In this document: one piece after another, positions 26,182 through 36,247 of the stretch
Layout of the letters: every line of letters begins with the position of its first letter
Numbering within the stretch: the first letter of the stretch is position 1
Assembly: GCF_017744255.1 (NCBI RefSeq)
Contig: NZ_JAGHQP010000004.1
Location: 161,177-225,176, forward strand
DNA: 64,000 bases
Source of the DNA: Brevundimonas sp. A19_0
GTDB lineage: Bacteria > Pseudomonadota > Alphaproteobacteria > Caulobacterales > Caulobacteraceae
Direction: 5' to 3'
Made by a program: the position numbers and the translations under genes
The notes under the pieces: generated by a model
What the model was told of the DNA's origin: nothing
Databases searched by the model: none
Seen by the model: the letters and a program-made list of their open reading frames with translations, nothing else

Positions 26182-26715
26182 CTAGCCCGCCAGCGCCTCG
26201 GCCGAGGCGACGATGCGGCTGGCGGCATGCACCACGGCGCCGATGCGCAGGGCGGCCTGGACCTGGGGTGCGGTGAAGCCGTGCTGGCGCAGGGGGGCCT
26301 CGTGGGCGTCGATACAGGCGCCGCAGCCATTGATGGCCGACACGGCCGTGCACCACAGCTCAAAGTCCATCTTGTCCACGCCGGGGTTGCCGATGACGTT
26401 CATCCGCAGCCGCGCCGGCAGGGTCCCGTACTCCTTGTTCTTCATCAGGTGCAGGGACCGGTAGTAGATGTTGTTCATGCCCATGATGGCGGCGGCCGAC
26501 CGTGCCGCATTCAGGGCCTCCGGCGACAGCTTTTCGGCCGCAGCGGCCTCGATCGCACGCACCACCGGCACTGTACCCACAGCATGGGCCGAGGCGAGGA
26601 AACAGCCCCACTTCTGCTGGTCATTCAGCACGGTCTCGCTGGCCAGCGAGCCGAGGTTCAGCGAGATATCCTTGGCATAGGCGGGGATCAGGTCGCGCAG
26701 GGCGTCGAGGGACAT
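26182..26715 (-). CDS. ahpD: AhpD, alkylhydroperoxidase and reductant of AhpC
   Basis: AhpD, of the carboxymuconolactone decarboxylase fold, passes electrons from a lipoyl-protein to AhpC, and has a weak peroxidase activity of its own. The 177-residue protein has the proton-relay site Glu119, Cys131-x-x-Cys134 and His138 in [11 protein letters not shown], offset by one from M. tuberculosis AhpD. Other family points are [10 protein letters not shown] and ARLRMNVIG. It lies downstream of ahpC on the same strand, separated by 142 bases that hold an inverted repeat and a dispersed element. The ATG at 26715 is chosen; a frame from 26847 would run through the hairpin. No ahpF is visible, so this is the AhpC-AhpD type of system. 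Confidence 0.94.
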   Translation of the reverse strand: MSLDALRDLIPAYAKDISLNLGSLASETVLNDQQKWGCFLASAHAVGTVPVVRAIEAAAAEKLSPEALNAARSAAAIMGMNNIYYRSLHLMKNKEYGTLPARLRMNVIGNPGVDKMDFELWCTAVSAINGCGACIDAHEAPLRQHGFTAPQVQAALRIGAVVHAASRIVASAEALAG

Positions 26716-26739
26716 ATTTTTAAGCCTTCCCTTCGGGAC

Positions 26740-26781
26740 GTGGCTAACGCTCGCAACGCGGTTGCTCGCTGCCTGAGCCAC
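26740..26781. repeat. Dispersed structured element, copy 1
   Basis: This intergenic element has an outer stem GTGGCT (26740-26745) with AGCCAC (26776-26781), and an inner hairpin GCAAC-GCG-GTTGC (26753-26765) followed by TCGCTGCCTGAG. A second copy at 54642-54681 keeps the same layout with paired substitutions. It lies between ahpC and ahpD, in the reverse direction to the operon. Confidence 0.6.
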
Positions 26782-26802
26782 GGAGAACTGGGTGGGGAAA
26801 CG

Positions 26803-26845
26803 GGCGAGTGATGGGCGACGAAGGCCTCGCCACTCATCACTCGCC
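26803..26845. other. Long hairpin between ahpC and ahpD
   Basis: GGCGAGTGATG plus GGCGA (26803-26818) pairs with TCGCC and CATCACTCGCC (26827-26845) as a stem of about 16 bases, with a small bulge and a GAAGGC-type loop. There is no T-run on the minus strand, so it is better seen as a structure that limits, protects or divides the ahpC-ahpD transcript than as a terminator. Confidence 0.6.
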
Positions 26846-26857
26846 ACACGTCACTGC

Positions 26858-27412
26858 TTATGCAGCCAGCGTCTCGCCGCCGACGGGGCGGTTGCAGGCG
26901 CACAGTTCATCGGTCTGCAGGGCGTCGACGACACGCAGGGTGTCAGCCGGGGCGCGTCCGACGTTCAGGTTGGTCACATAGACGTGCTGGACGACGTTGT
27001 GCGGGTCGACGACGAAGGTCGCACGCAGGGCCACGCCTTCTTCCTCGTTCAGGATGCCCAGCTCGCGGGCGAACTTGCCGCCGTTGTCGGCAAACTGCCA
27101 GATCGGCAGCTTGTTCAGGTCGGCGTGGTCGCGGCGCCAGGCCAGCTTGACGAATTCGTTGTCGGTCGAGCCGCCGAGCACGACGGTGTCGCGGTCCTCG
27201 AAGTCGCGGGCCAGCGAGGCGAATTCGGCGATTTCGGTCGGGCAGACGAAGGTGAAGTCCTTCGGATAGAAGAAGATGACCTTCCACTTGCCTTCAAAGC
27301 TGGTTTCGGTGATCGGCTCGAACGCCGAGACGCCGTCTTCCTCGTGGCTGTTGAAGCCGGGTTTCACGCCGATGATCTTGAATTCAGGCAGTTTTTCGCC
27401 AACGCCGAGCAT
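26858..27412 (-). CDS. ahpC: AhpC, peroxiredoxin
   Basis: AhpC reduces hydrogen peroxide, organic peroxides and peroxynitrite in the cytoplasm. The 184-residue protein has peroxidatic Cys57 in FTFVCPTEI and a C-terminal pair Cys171 and Cys173 in DELCACNRPV. That three-cysteine pattern is the same as in M. tuberculosis AhpC, where it works with AhpD, and differs from the E. coli AhpF-dependent type. AAGGAG lies six bases before the ATG at 27412. The gene is divergent from an oxyR-like regulator with 173 shared bases that contain a double dyad. ahpD follows downstream. The arrangement points to peroxide-induced expression under OxyR. Confidence 0.96.
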   Translation of the reverse strand: MLGVGEKLPEFKIIGVKPGFNSHEEDGVSAFEPITETSFEGKWKVIFFYPKDFTFVCPTEIAEFASLARDFEDRDTVVLGGSTDNEFVKLAWRRDHADLNKLPIWQFADNGGKFARELGILNEEEGVALRATFVVDPHNVVQHVYVTNLNVGRAPADTLRVVDALQTDELCACNRPVGGETLAA

Positions 27413-27514
27413 GGGCTCTCCTTGGGTTGCTGGAATTGCAGGGTCAAGGGCCGGGGGGAGCCGACCGCTTGGGTGGCACTTGGGGGCTCACGGGCCGGAA
27501 GTCAAATCAATCCT

Positions 27515-27547
27515 TTCGCGCTTGCGAATAGATTTCGCTTATGCGAA
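27515..27547. promoter_or_regulatory. Two tandem dyads in the ahpC-oxyR intergenic region
   Basis: Two perfect inverted repeats of identical arms, TTCGC-GCTT-GCGAA (27515-27528) and TTCGC-TTAT-GCGAA (27534-27547), lie 19 bases apart centre to centre. Their position midway between ahpC and the LysR-type gene suggests an operator for OxyR acting as a tetramer over both sites. The arms do not match the E. coli OxyR consensus. Confidence 0.6.
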
Positions 27548-27585
27548 GGGCCGGTGTAGGAGGGGGCGTTTCAAGGAGACCGCCC

Positions 27586-28473
27586 GTGCTGCCCACCCTG
27601 CGTCAGCTGCAATATCTGAAGCTTCTCGCCGAGCACGGCTCGTTCAGTCGCGCGGCCGAGGCCGCCCATGTCAGTCAGCCGGCCCTCAGTTCAGGCGTGC
27701 AGGAACTGGAGCGGATTCTGGGCGCCGCCGTGGTCGAGCGGACCCGGGGCCGGGTGCAGCTGACTGCCGTCGGGGCCGAGGCCGTGCGCCGGGCCGAGGA
27801 TGTCCTTGCCCGCACCGAGGATCTGGTCGAGGCCGCCCGCAATGCCGGCAGGCCCCTGTCGGGCCGGTTCCGCCTCGGCGTCATCCCGACCGTCGCGCCC
27901 TTCCTGCTGCCCGCCAAATTGCCGGGGCTGAAAGCCCGCTATCCCGCGCTGCGCCTGTTCATCCGCGAAGACCTGACCCCGCGTCTGGTGGCGGGACTGA
28001 AAGCCGGACAACTGGACGCCGCCGTCATTGCCCTGCCCTACAATGCTCCGGGCATAGACCACGCGCGCATCGGCGATGACGAAATCCTGGCAGCCGCTCC
28101 GGTCGGCCACCGGCTGGCCGGGTCCGGCCCCATCCCGCCCGGGTCGCTGGGCGCCGATGACCTGATCCTGCTGGAGGACGGCCACTGTCTGCGGGACCAG
28201 GCGCTGGCGGCCTTCGACATCGAGGCGCCTCGCGGCGAGGATGTGTTTGCCGCGACCTCGCTCCACACCCTGGTCCAGATGGTGTCCTCGGGACTGGGCG
28301 TCAGCTTCCTGCCGGAAATGGCGGTCCGCGCCGGACTGGCCGACGATCCGGGCGTGGTGATCCGGCCGATCAGCGCCGAGGCGCCCCGGCGCGAGATTGT
28401 GGTGGCCTGGCGGACGGGCTCCAGTCGCGCGGCCGAGGCGCGGCTTCTGGCCGAGGCGCTGACCCTCGACTGA
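27586..28473 (+). CDS. oxyR: OxyR-like LysR-family regulator with a single cysteine
   Basis: The 295-residue protein has the LysR N-terminal helix-turn-helix (residues about 5-62, LKLLAEHGSFSRAAEAAHVSQPALS) and an effector domain that aligns with OxyR. The peroxide-sensing cysteine is Cys201 in LLEDGHCLRDQAL, as in E. coli Cys199, and ATSLHTLVQMVSSGLGVSFLPEMAV follows. The partner E. coli Cys208 aligns with Phe210, and no other cysteine exists in the protein. The start is a GTG at 27586 with AAGGAG seven bases upstream. It is divergent from ahpC, which it probably controls. The lack of a resolving cysteine implies either sulfenic-acid sensing, or disulfide formation between subunits or with a small thiol. 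Confidence 0.9.
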   Translation: MLPTLRQLQYLKLLAEHGSFSRAAEAAHVSQPALSSGVQELERILGAAVVERTRGRVQLTAVGAEAVRRAEDVLARTEDLVEAARNAGRPLSGRFRLGVIPTVAPFLLPAKLPGLKARYPALRLFIREDLTPRLVAGLKAGQLDAAVIALPYNAPGIDHARIGDDEILAAAPVGHRLAGSGPIPPGSLGADDLILLEDGHCLRDQALAAFDIEAPRGEDVFAATSLHTLVQMVSSGLGVSFLPEMAVRAGLADDPGVVIRPISAEAPRREIVVAWRTGSSRAAEARLLAEALTLD

Positions 28474-28588
28474 TTGGCCCTCGACTGACCGGCCTCGGCC
28501 ACCGGCTTTATTGCCGAAAATACACTAGGCATCGGCGAATAGCCGGGTCATGAGGCAATTCAGGTCTTCCATAACCCCGGTCCCTGAA

Positions 28589-29122
28589 ATGATCCGCCCC
28601 GCCCTTGTCTCCGTCGCGGCCTTCGCCGTCTTGGCCACCGCCGCCTGCGCTCCCGTCATCGAGGGGGGCCCGCCGCTCGACCTGCCGCCCGGTCTGGCCG
28701 AGACGGCCTCGATCGGGACCATCTACATGTCCAGCGACTGGCTGCAGGTCGAGGACGATTTCTCGGACACTTTTGTGGACGAGGTCGGCGAAGAGATGCG
28801 CATGTGCGCCTACGGCACCTGGCCGCTCGACCTCCGGCTTCACGTCGAGGACGTGCACCGCGCGGGACGACTGGAGGTCGCCCTGAATGGCGAAGGCCGG
28901 CACCAGGTCCGCGCCGTGGCCGAATTGGTCGATCCCCGTCGGGATAATCTTGTCGTGGGACGCTACCCGCTGGTCGTCGAGGTGGATGCCGGCGGTCGTA
29001 TGGCGGGCATCTTGGGCGACCGTCAGATGATCCTGGCCGAGGCCTTCGGCCGCGCACTCTGCGACGCCGCCTTCTCGCGCAATCCGCGCCGCCCGGGTCC
29101 GCACAACGCCACGCGCGGCTGA
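28589..29122 (+). CDS. Exported protein, paralogue of the next gene (member 1)
   Basis: The 177-residue protein has a signal peptide (MIRPALVSVAAFAVLATAACAP). The cysteine follows TAA, a weak lipobox, so it may be a lipoprotein or be cut by signal peptidase I. The mature part has two further cysteines in RMCAYG and ALCDAAF. It shares layout with the next gene: a central region ending in VGRYPL, a short basic linker, and a final helix ending in LC-x-x-AF. The ATG at 28589 has no strong ribosome-binding site; an ATG at 28550 is also possible. The stop overlaps the next ATG (TGATG), so the two are coupled. The family is unknown to me. Confidence 0.7.
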   Translation: MIRPALVSVAAFAVLATAACAPVIEGGPPLDLPPGLAETASIGTIYMSSDWLQVEDDFSDTFVDEVGEEMRMCAYGTWPLDLRLHVEDVHRAGRLEVALNGEGRHQVRAVAELVDPRRDNLVVGRYPLVVEVDAGGRMAGILGDRQMILAEAFGRALCDAAFSRNPRRPGPHNATRG

Positions 29123-29631
29123 TGCACAGGATCATCGCGTCATCGCTTGCGGCCGTCTCGCTGGCGGGATGTTCAGCGGGATTCTGGGACCTGGATCCTG
29201 AGGTGAGGCTCGACCTTGCCCCGGCCGTTGCCTCCAGCGCGAGGATCGAGGCGGTCGAGGTGCGCAGCAGCTTCTACAACCCGCCGGATGACTTCTCGGC
29301 GGCGTTTGTTCCGGCCTTCCGGAGCCGGACTGACACCTGCGCCCGGGGCCAGACCGCGCTGCGCGCCGTCGTCTTCATTCACGCGCTGGACCGGGGCGGC
29401 ACCCTGCTGGACGAGGAGGGGCGCGGACGGCTGTCCGGCAGTGTGGACCTCGTGGATTCACGGGGACGGGTCATCGGGCGGTATCCCCTGTCGGCGGCCC
29501 TGCCGGGGACCGGGGGCGACCTGGCCGACCGCCGGGCGGCGTTGGCCAGTGCGCTGGGCACCCAGCTCTGTCGCGAGGCCTTTGGTCAGTCGGCGAGTGA
29601 CGCGACGCGAGAGGCCGCAGGTGCGCCATAG
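29122..29631 (+). CDS. Lipoprotein, paralogue of the previous gene (member 2)
   Basis: The 169-residue protein begins MHRIIASSLAAVSLAGC, a clear lipoprotein signal with lipobox LAGC. The mature part keeps the features of its upstream neighbour: a region of about 90 residues, then IGRYPL, a linker and a helix ending in LCREAF. This supports an old tandem duplication. Overlap of one base with the preceding gene means coupled translation. The last 46 bases overlap the end of the convergent DUF805 gene, which is unusual even in this dense genome. The final residues are Ala/Ser/Thr-rich and could be poorly conserved. Function is unknown; envelope location is likely. Confidence 0.75.
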   Translation: MHRIIASSLAAVSLAGCSAGFWDLDPEVRLDLAPAVASSARIEAVEVRSSFYNPPDDFSAAFVPAFRSRTDTCARGQTALRAVVFIHALDRGGTLLDEEGRGRLSGSVDLVDSRGRVIGRYPLSAALPGTGGDLADRRAALASALGTQLCREAFGQSASDATREAAGAP

Positions 29632-30185
29632 GCATTCGCGCCGGATTGTCCGGGCAGGATCAGCAAGATGACGAGCCCGGCCAGCGAGGCCAGATAGACC
29701 AGGTTGTTCAGGACGATCAGGATCAACAGGCGCTCGTCGAAGTCGGGCGAGTCAAAGGCGGCCATCAGTCTCTGCATTCCGACCAGTCCGGTCACCAGAA
29801 AGACGACCGGAACCAGTCCGATGAAGCCGGACAGGCCGCGGTCATGCAGCCTTCGCGTGACCGCCGCAGCCAGCAGGCCGATCAGCAGCGCGGCGCCGGT
29901 CCCGAGGGCCAGGAAGAAGTTCGAGAAGTCAGGCGCGAACCCGGCGCCGGGCTCGATCCGGACGGAGTAGTGGGTCGGCGACTGCGTGACGTGCACCGAG
30001 TCCGGGTTTTGCTGTGCGGCAAGAAGGGCCTGTTCAAACAGCGGCCCCATGGCCATCGCCACGCCGAAGCTCATCACGGCAAAACCGATAACGAAAACGA
30101 CGGCCGCATAGGGCCAGAATTGGCCGGGGCTGTCCCGACCGCCGAACCGGAACAGGTTCATGAACCCGCGACTGATGGCGCGCAT
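29586..30185 (-). CDS. DUF805 inner-membrane protein
   Basis: The 199-residue protein has the DUF805 signature RRLHDRGLSGFIGLVPV and an N-terminal MNLFRFGGRDSPGQFWPYAAVV that precedes the first helix. Four membrane segments are visible (about 25-46, 88-108, 120-141 and 158-178), with a loop after the first holding SVHVTQSPTHYSVRI. Members are widespread in bacteria without an assigned function. The ATG at 30185 has GGAGGG six bases upstream. The 3' end overlaps that of the lipoprotein gene by 46 bases on the opposite strand. The aconitase terminator lies just upstream. Confidence 0.85.
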   Translation of the reverse strand: MRAISRGFMNLFRFGGRDSPGQFWPYAAVVFVIGFAVMSFGVAMAMGPLFEQALLAAQQNPDSVHVTQSPTHYSVRIEPGAGFAPDFSNFFLALGTGAALLIGLLAAAVTRRLHDRGLSGFIGLVPVVFLVTGLVGMQRLMAAFDSPDFDERLLILIVLNNLVYLASLAGLVILLILPGQSGANAYGAPAASRVASLAD

Positions 30186-30232
30186 GGATTGCCCTCCCTG
30201 GAAGGGGACACCCTGGCCGGGATTCTGCCACG

Positions 30233-30260
30233 AAAAAAGGGGCGCGATCGCTCGCGCCCC
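30233..30260 (-). terminator. Intrinsic terminator of acnA
   Basis: On the minus strand GGGGCGCGA (30260-30252) pairs with TCGCGCCCC (30247-30239) around a four-base loop, followed by TTTTTT (30238-30233). This is a textbook intrinsic terminator 22 bases after the acnA stop. Confidence 0.9.
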
Positions 30261-30281
30261 TCCTGATCGATCAGACGGGAC

Positions 30282-32984
<2,703 letters not shown>

Positions 32985-33184
32985 GGAGAGCTTCCTCTGG
33001 CAAAGGCCGCCCGGACATCCGGTTGCGCGATCGCGCGACAGACGCAAGGGCACACAGGTCCCCGGCGCGCGCGGCGAAAGCCTGCTGCGGCCATGGCGGA
33101 TATAGTCCGCGCCCGGGCCGTCGTCCATGTATCCCTGTCAGCGTCATGGACATTGAGAGCCGCTCGCAACACGGCGTCCGGCCA

Positions 33185-33802
33185 ATGATCACCCTTTCCC
33201 TCAAGGACCTCGCGGTCCGGCGCGGCGACCGCACCCTGTTCGAGGGGTTGGGTCTGGATGTGGGCCCGGGCGAGGCCGTGGCCCTGACCGGGGCCAATGG
33301 CGCGGGGAAAAGCAGTCTTTTGCGGGTCGTGGCCGGCCTCCTTGCCCCCGTGGCCGGAGCGGTGCGGTTCGAAGAGGGGGGGCAGGCGCTTGAACCGGCC
33401 GAGGCTCGCGCCCGGCATCTGCACCTGCTGGGCCATCAGGACGGGTTCCGCTCGGGCCGGACGGCCGCGGACGAGCTCGCGTTCCAGGTCGGCTGGTGCG
33501 GCGGCACGGCCGAAGCCATGGAGGCGGCGGTTCGCCGACTCGCGCTCGGAGCCCTGATGCCGCTCGAGGTGCGGCGCCTGTCGGCCGGACAGAGGCGGCG
33601 CCTCGCCCTCGCACGCCTGCTGGCCGTGCCCCGTCCGGTCTGGCTGCTGGACGAGCCACTGTCGCCACTGGATTCTCACTGGCGCGCCGAGGTCGGCCAG
33701 ATCCTTCAGGCCCATCTTGAGAGCGGCGGCATGGTACTGGCCGCGGTGCACGATCCCCTGCCGATCCCCGCGCGGACCTGCCCGGTCGGAGAGGCGGCAT
33801 GA
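33185..33802 (+). CDS. ccmA: CcmA, ATPase of the heme-handling Ccm system
   Basis: CcmA powers release of holo-CcmE from CcmC during cytochrome c maturation. The 205-residue ABC ATPase shows Walker A GANGAGKSS, the signature LSAGQRRRLALARL, Walker B VWLLDEPLSPLD and the switch His in AAVHDP. It is short, as usual for CcmA. The ATG at 33185 is chosen, although an in-frame ATG at 33146 is possible; neither has a strong ribosome-binding site. It overlaps ccmB by four bases and begins a ccmABCDG run. The upstream 200 bases are shared with acnA. Confidence 0.93.
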   Translation: MITLSLKDLAVRRGDRTLFEGLGLDVGPGEAVALTGANGAGKSSLLRVVAGLLAPVAGAVRFEEGGQALEPAEARARHLHLLGHQDGFRSGRTAADELAFQVGWCGGTAEAMEAAVRRLALGALMPLEVRRLSAGQRRRLALARLLAVPRPVWLLDEPLSPLDSHWRAEVGQILQAHLESGGMVLAAVHDPLPIPARTCPVGEAA

Positions 33803-34464
33803 ACGGCGCCGGGCTCCTTCTTCGGCGCGAGATGGCCCTGGCCTGGAACGGGGGTGGGGGGCCGCTGCTGGCCTGCGGCTTTCTGCTCAGCCTCGCCGTC
33901 ATCGTGCCGCTGGGCGCCGGGCCGCAGCTGGATCAACTGGCGAACCTCGCGCCCGGACTGGTCTGGCTGGCGCTGTCGCTCGCCAGTCTGCTGACGCTCG
34001 AGCGCCTGTTCGAGCGCGATTTCGAGGACGGGACGCTTGATCTTCTGGCGATGGGGCCGCTGGCGGACGAAGCCGTGGTGGGGGTCAAGGTCCTCGCCCA
34101 CTGGCTGACCATTGGCCTGCCGCTCGCGCTCATGACGCTGCCGGTCGGCATCAGCCTCGGCCTCGCCCCTGACCAGCTGCCGCTGCTGGCCGCGACGGCC
34201 GCCCTGGGAGCGCTCGCCTTTTCCTTTACCGGTGGATTGGGAGCGGCGCTCGCCATCGGGGCGCGCAAGGGCGGCCTGCTGATCGCCGTCATCGTCCTGC
34301 CCCTGTTCCTGCCCCCGGTGATCTTCGGGGCGGGGGCGCTGGTCGCCCAGGCGGATGGCCGTTCGCCCGGCCCTGCGCTGGCCCTGCTGGCGGCCTGCGT
34401 TCTGGTGGCCGGGGTGGTGGGAGTGCTGGCCGGGGCCGCGGGCCTGAGGGGCAGCCGGACATGA
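33799..34464 (+). CDS. ccmB: CcmB, membrane subunit of the Ccm ABC transporter
   Basis: CcmB is the permease-like partner of CcmA. The 221-residue protein has six hydrophobic segments and a family-like N-terminus (LLRREMALAWNGGG) and the loop FERDFEDGTLDLLAMGPLADEAVVGVKVLAHW. Conserved Gly-rich regions such as GAALAIGARKGGLLIAVIVLPLFLPPVIFG match CcmB. It overlaps ccmA by four bases. ccmC follows after 71 bases. The order A-B-C-D-G is that of many proteobacteria. Confidence 0.93.
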   Translation: MNGAGLLLRREMALAWNGGGGPLLACGFLLSLAVIVPLGAGPQLDQLANLAPGLVWLALSLASLLTLERLFERDFEDGTLDLLAMGPLADEAVVGVKVLAHWLTIGLPLALMTLPVGISLGLAPDQLPLLAATAALGALAFSFTGGLGAALAIGARKGGLLIAVIVLPLFLPPVIFGAGALVAQADGRSPGPALALLAACVLVAGVVGVLAGAAGLRGSRT

Positions 34465-34535
34465 TCCGGACCGCGCGGACCGGCGCGACATGCAGGCCGC
34501 TTGCCGCCTCCCGGTCAGGGGGGTAAGCCGCGCCC

Positions 34536-35264
34536 ATGTTCGGTCTGGCCAATCCCGACACCTTTGCCCGCGTCACCCGCCCGCTGATCGCCCCGCTGTG
34601 GGTCATCGCGGCCGGACTGCTGATCACGGGCGCCGTCTGGGCCTTCCGTGTGCCCGAGGATGCCCTGCAGGGCGACACCGTCCGCATCCTGTTCATCCAT
34701 GTGCCGGCGGCCAGTCTGGGTCTGGCGGTCTATGGCTCGCTGGGCCTCAGCTGCCTGTTCTATCTAATCTTCCGGCACTCGCTGGCCGATGCGGCGGCGC
34801 GGGCCGCTGTACTGCCGGGCGCGGCCTATACCGGTCTGGCCCTGATCACCGGCGCCCTGTGGGGCCAGCCCATGTGGGGCACATGGTGGGTCTGGGATGC
34901 GCGCCTGACCTCCATGCTGGTGCTGTTCCTGCTCTACATCGCCTATGCGGTCCTGCGCGGGGCCTTCGACGACGAGGGGCGCGCCGCCCGGGCCGCCTCG
35001 GTTCTGGGTCTGGTCGGCCTGATCAATTTGCCGATCGTGAAATTCTCGGTCGACTGGTGGAACACCCTGCATCAGCCGGCGTCGCTTTTGCGGGCCGGGG
35101 GCACCAGTCTGGACCCCGCCTATCTGTGGCCGCTGCTGGTCATGATGGCCGCCTATTTCGGCCTGTTCCTGGCGATCTGGTTGACCGCCCTGCATACCGA
35201 GATCATGCGTCGCCGCGTGCTGGCGCTGCGCGCCCGCCAGGCCCGGGAGGACCGCCATGTTTGA
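34536..35264 (+). CDS. ccmC: CcmC, heme-delivery membrane protein
   Basis: CcmC presents heme to CcmE in the periplasm. The 242-residue protein has six membrane helices and the tryptophan-rich heme motif GQPMWGTWWVWDARLTS, together with axial-ligand histidines in FIHVPAA and WNTLHQPAS. The ATG at 34536 starts MFGLANPDTFARV. The stop overlaps the ccmD start by eight bases, implying coupling. ccmE and ccmF are not in this stretch, so the system is split in the genome or uses distant partners. Confidence 0.95.
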   Translation: MFGLANPDTFARVTRPLIAPLWVIAAGLLITGAVWAFRVPEDALQGDTVRILFIHVPAASLGLAVYGSLGLSCLFYLIFRHSLADAAARAAVLPGAAYTGLALITGALWGQPMWGTWWVWDARLTSMLVLFLLYIAYAVLRGAFDDEGRAARAASVLGLVGLINLPIVKFSVDWWNTLHQPASLLRAGGTSLDPAYLWPLLVMMAAYFGLFLAIWLTALHTEIMRRRVLALRARQAREDRHV

Positions 35265-35409
35265 TCTGGATATGGGCCGCTATGCCGCCTTCGTCTGGCC
35301 GGCGTGGGGCATCACCGCTGTGGTGCTGGGCGCGGTCGTGGCCCGCTGTGTGGCCGAGGCCCGGCGCTGGCGCTGCGAGCTCGACCGGGTCCAGGGGCCT
35401 GACCAATGA
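35257..35409 (+). CDS. ccmD: CcmD, small heme exporter accessory protein
   Basis: CcmD is a small single-helix protein that helps CcmA and CcmC release holo-CcmE. The 50-residue product has the family's layout: a short aromatic N-terminus (MFDLDMGRYAAFVWPAWG), one membrane helix (ITAVVLGAVVARCVAEA), and a basic tail. It starts inside the end of ccmC (eight bases shared) and its TGA overlaps the ATG of ccmG by four bases, so it is fully embedded in the operon by translation. Position, length and topology together make the call; sequence conservation in this family is low. Confidence 0.88.
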   Translation: MFDLDMGRYAAFVWPAWGITAVVLGAVVARCVAEARRWRCELDRVQGPDQ

Positions 35410-35957
35410 AGCGCTGGCTGGCTGTCCTTCCGCTGGTGGTCCTGCTGGGACTGGCGGTGCTGTTCGGCGTCTGGGCGCTCAACCGGGACCCGGCCTACAA
35501 GCCCGATGCCCTGGTGGGCCAGCCGGTGCCGGAAACCGTCCTGCCCATGCTGACGGGCGCGGTCGCGGGGCCCGGTCAGGTCGACCTCAAGACCGCCGGC
35601 GTCGGGCGGCCCATGCTGATCAATCTGTTCGCCTCCTGGTGCGGGCCCTGCCGTATCGAGCACCCCGCCCTGATGGCGCTCAAGGATCAGGGGATCGCCA
35701 TTGTCGGGATCGCCTACAAGGATGAGCCCGCCGCCACGCGCGCCTTCCTCGACGAACTGGGCGACCCCTTTGCCATGGTACTGGTGGATGCCGAGGGCCG
35801 AGCCGGGCTGGAGCTGGGCATCGCCGGCGTACCCGAGACCTATGCGGTCGACCCCTATGGCCGGATTGTCGCCAAGCACACGGGTCCCTTGACCGACCCT
35901 GCCGACATTCGCCGCCTGACCGAGGCGCTGGCCACCCCGGCTACGCGCCCGCGTTAA
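35406..35957 (+). CDS. ccmG: CcmG/DsbE, periplasmic thiol-disulfide reductase
   Basis: CcmG keeps apocytochrome c heme-binding cysteines reduced for heme attachment. The 183-residue protein has an N-terminal membrane anchor (about 5-24), then a thioredoxin domain with the active site WCGPC (Cys79, Cys82) in NLFASWCGPCRIEHPAL. The cis-Pro loop is GIAGVPETYAVDPYG, and the acidic GYKDEP-like stretch is present as IAYKDEPAA. ATGA overlap with ccmD supports coupled translation. It is the last Ccm gene here; ccmH and ccmI are not in this cluster. Confidence 0.94.
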   Translation: MKRWLAVLPLVVLLGLAVLFGVWALNRDPAYKPDALVGQPVPETVLPMLTGAVAGPGQVDLKTAGVGRPMLINLFASWCGPCRIEHPALMALKDQGIAIVGIAYKDEPAATRAFLDELGDPFAMVLVDAEGRAGLELGIAGVPETYAVDPYGRIVAKHTGPLTDPADIRRLTEALATPATRPR

Positions 35958-35991
35958 CGACTTATATACCGCGTCTGTTAAGGTATCGGGG

Positions 35992-36240
35992 ATGAGCGAG
36001 ATTCGCCCCTTCCTGCCTGCCCCTCTGAACGGCCCGACCCAGACGGCGCCGACCCCGGCCTCGCGTCAGGCCCAGGCGGCCTTTTTCCGGGCGGCGCTGG
36101 CCGGCGCCGACGCGGCCACGGCCCCCCCGAAGGCCCTCACTGTCACGCAGACGCCGGTGAACACGCAGGGCACACAAGGCGAGGCGCAGGCGGTGGATCG
36201 CCCCCTGCGCCCCGGCAGTTATCTGGATATCCGGGTCTAG
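35992..36240 (+). CDS. Small Pro/Ala/Thr-rich protein of unknown function
   Basis: The 82-residue product has a disordered Pro/Thr/Ala-rich body, a short helix-like run (RQAQAAFFRAALAGA) and an ordered-looking end (RPLRPGSYLDIRV). The ATG at 35992 has TCGGGG just upstream. The upstream 40 bases are AT-rich for this genome, with TTAAC and GTTAA sites that could be a promoter and recall CtrA half-sites without fitting the full TTAA-N7-TTAA spacing. It is convergent with ydbL, seven bases apart. I do not recognise it; it is probably a true but fast-evolving gene. Confidence 0.55.
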   Translation: MSEIRPFLPAPLNGPTQTAPTPASRQAQAAFFRAALAGADAATAPPKALTVTQTPVNTQGTQGEAQAVDRPLRPGSYLDIRV

Positions 36241-36247
36241 CCCCGGT

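Noticed and set aside
35947..35991. TTAAC and GTTAA half-sites before the 82-residue gene as a CtrA operator
   Set aside because: The spacing between the halves is far longer than seven bases.
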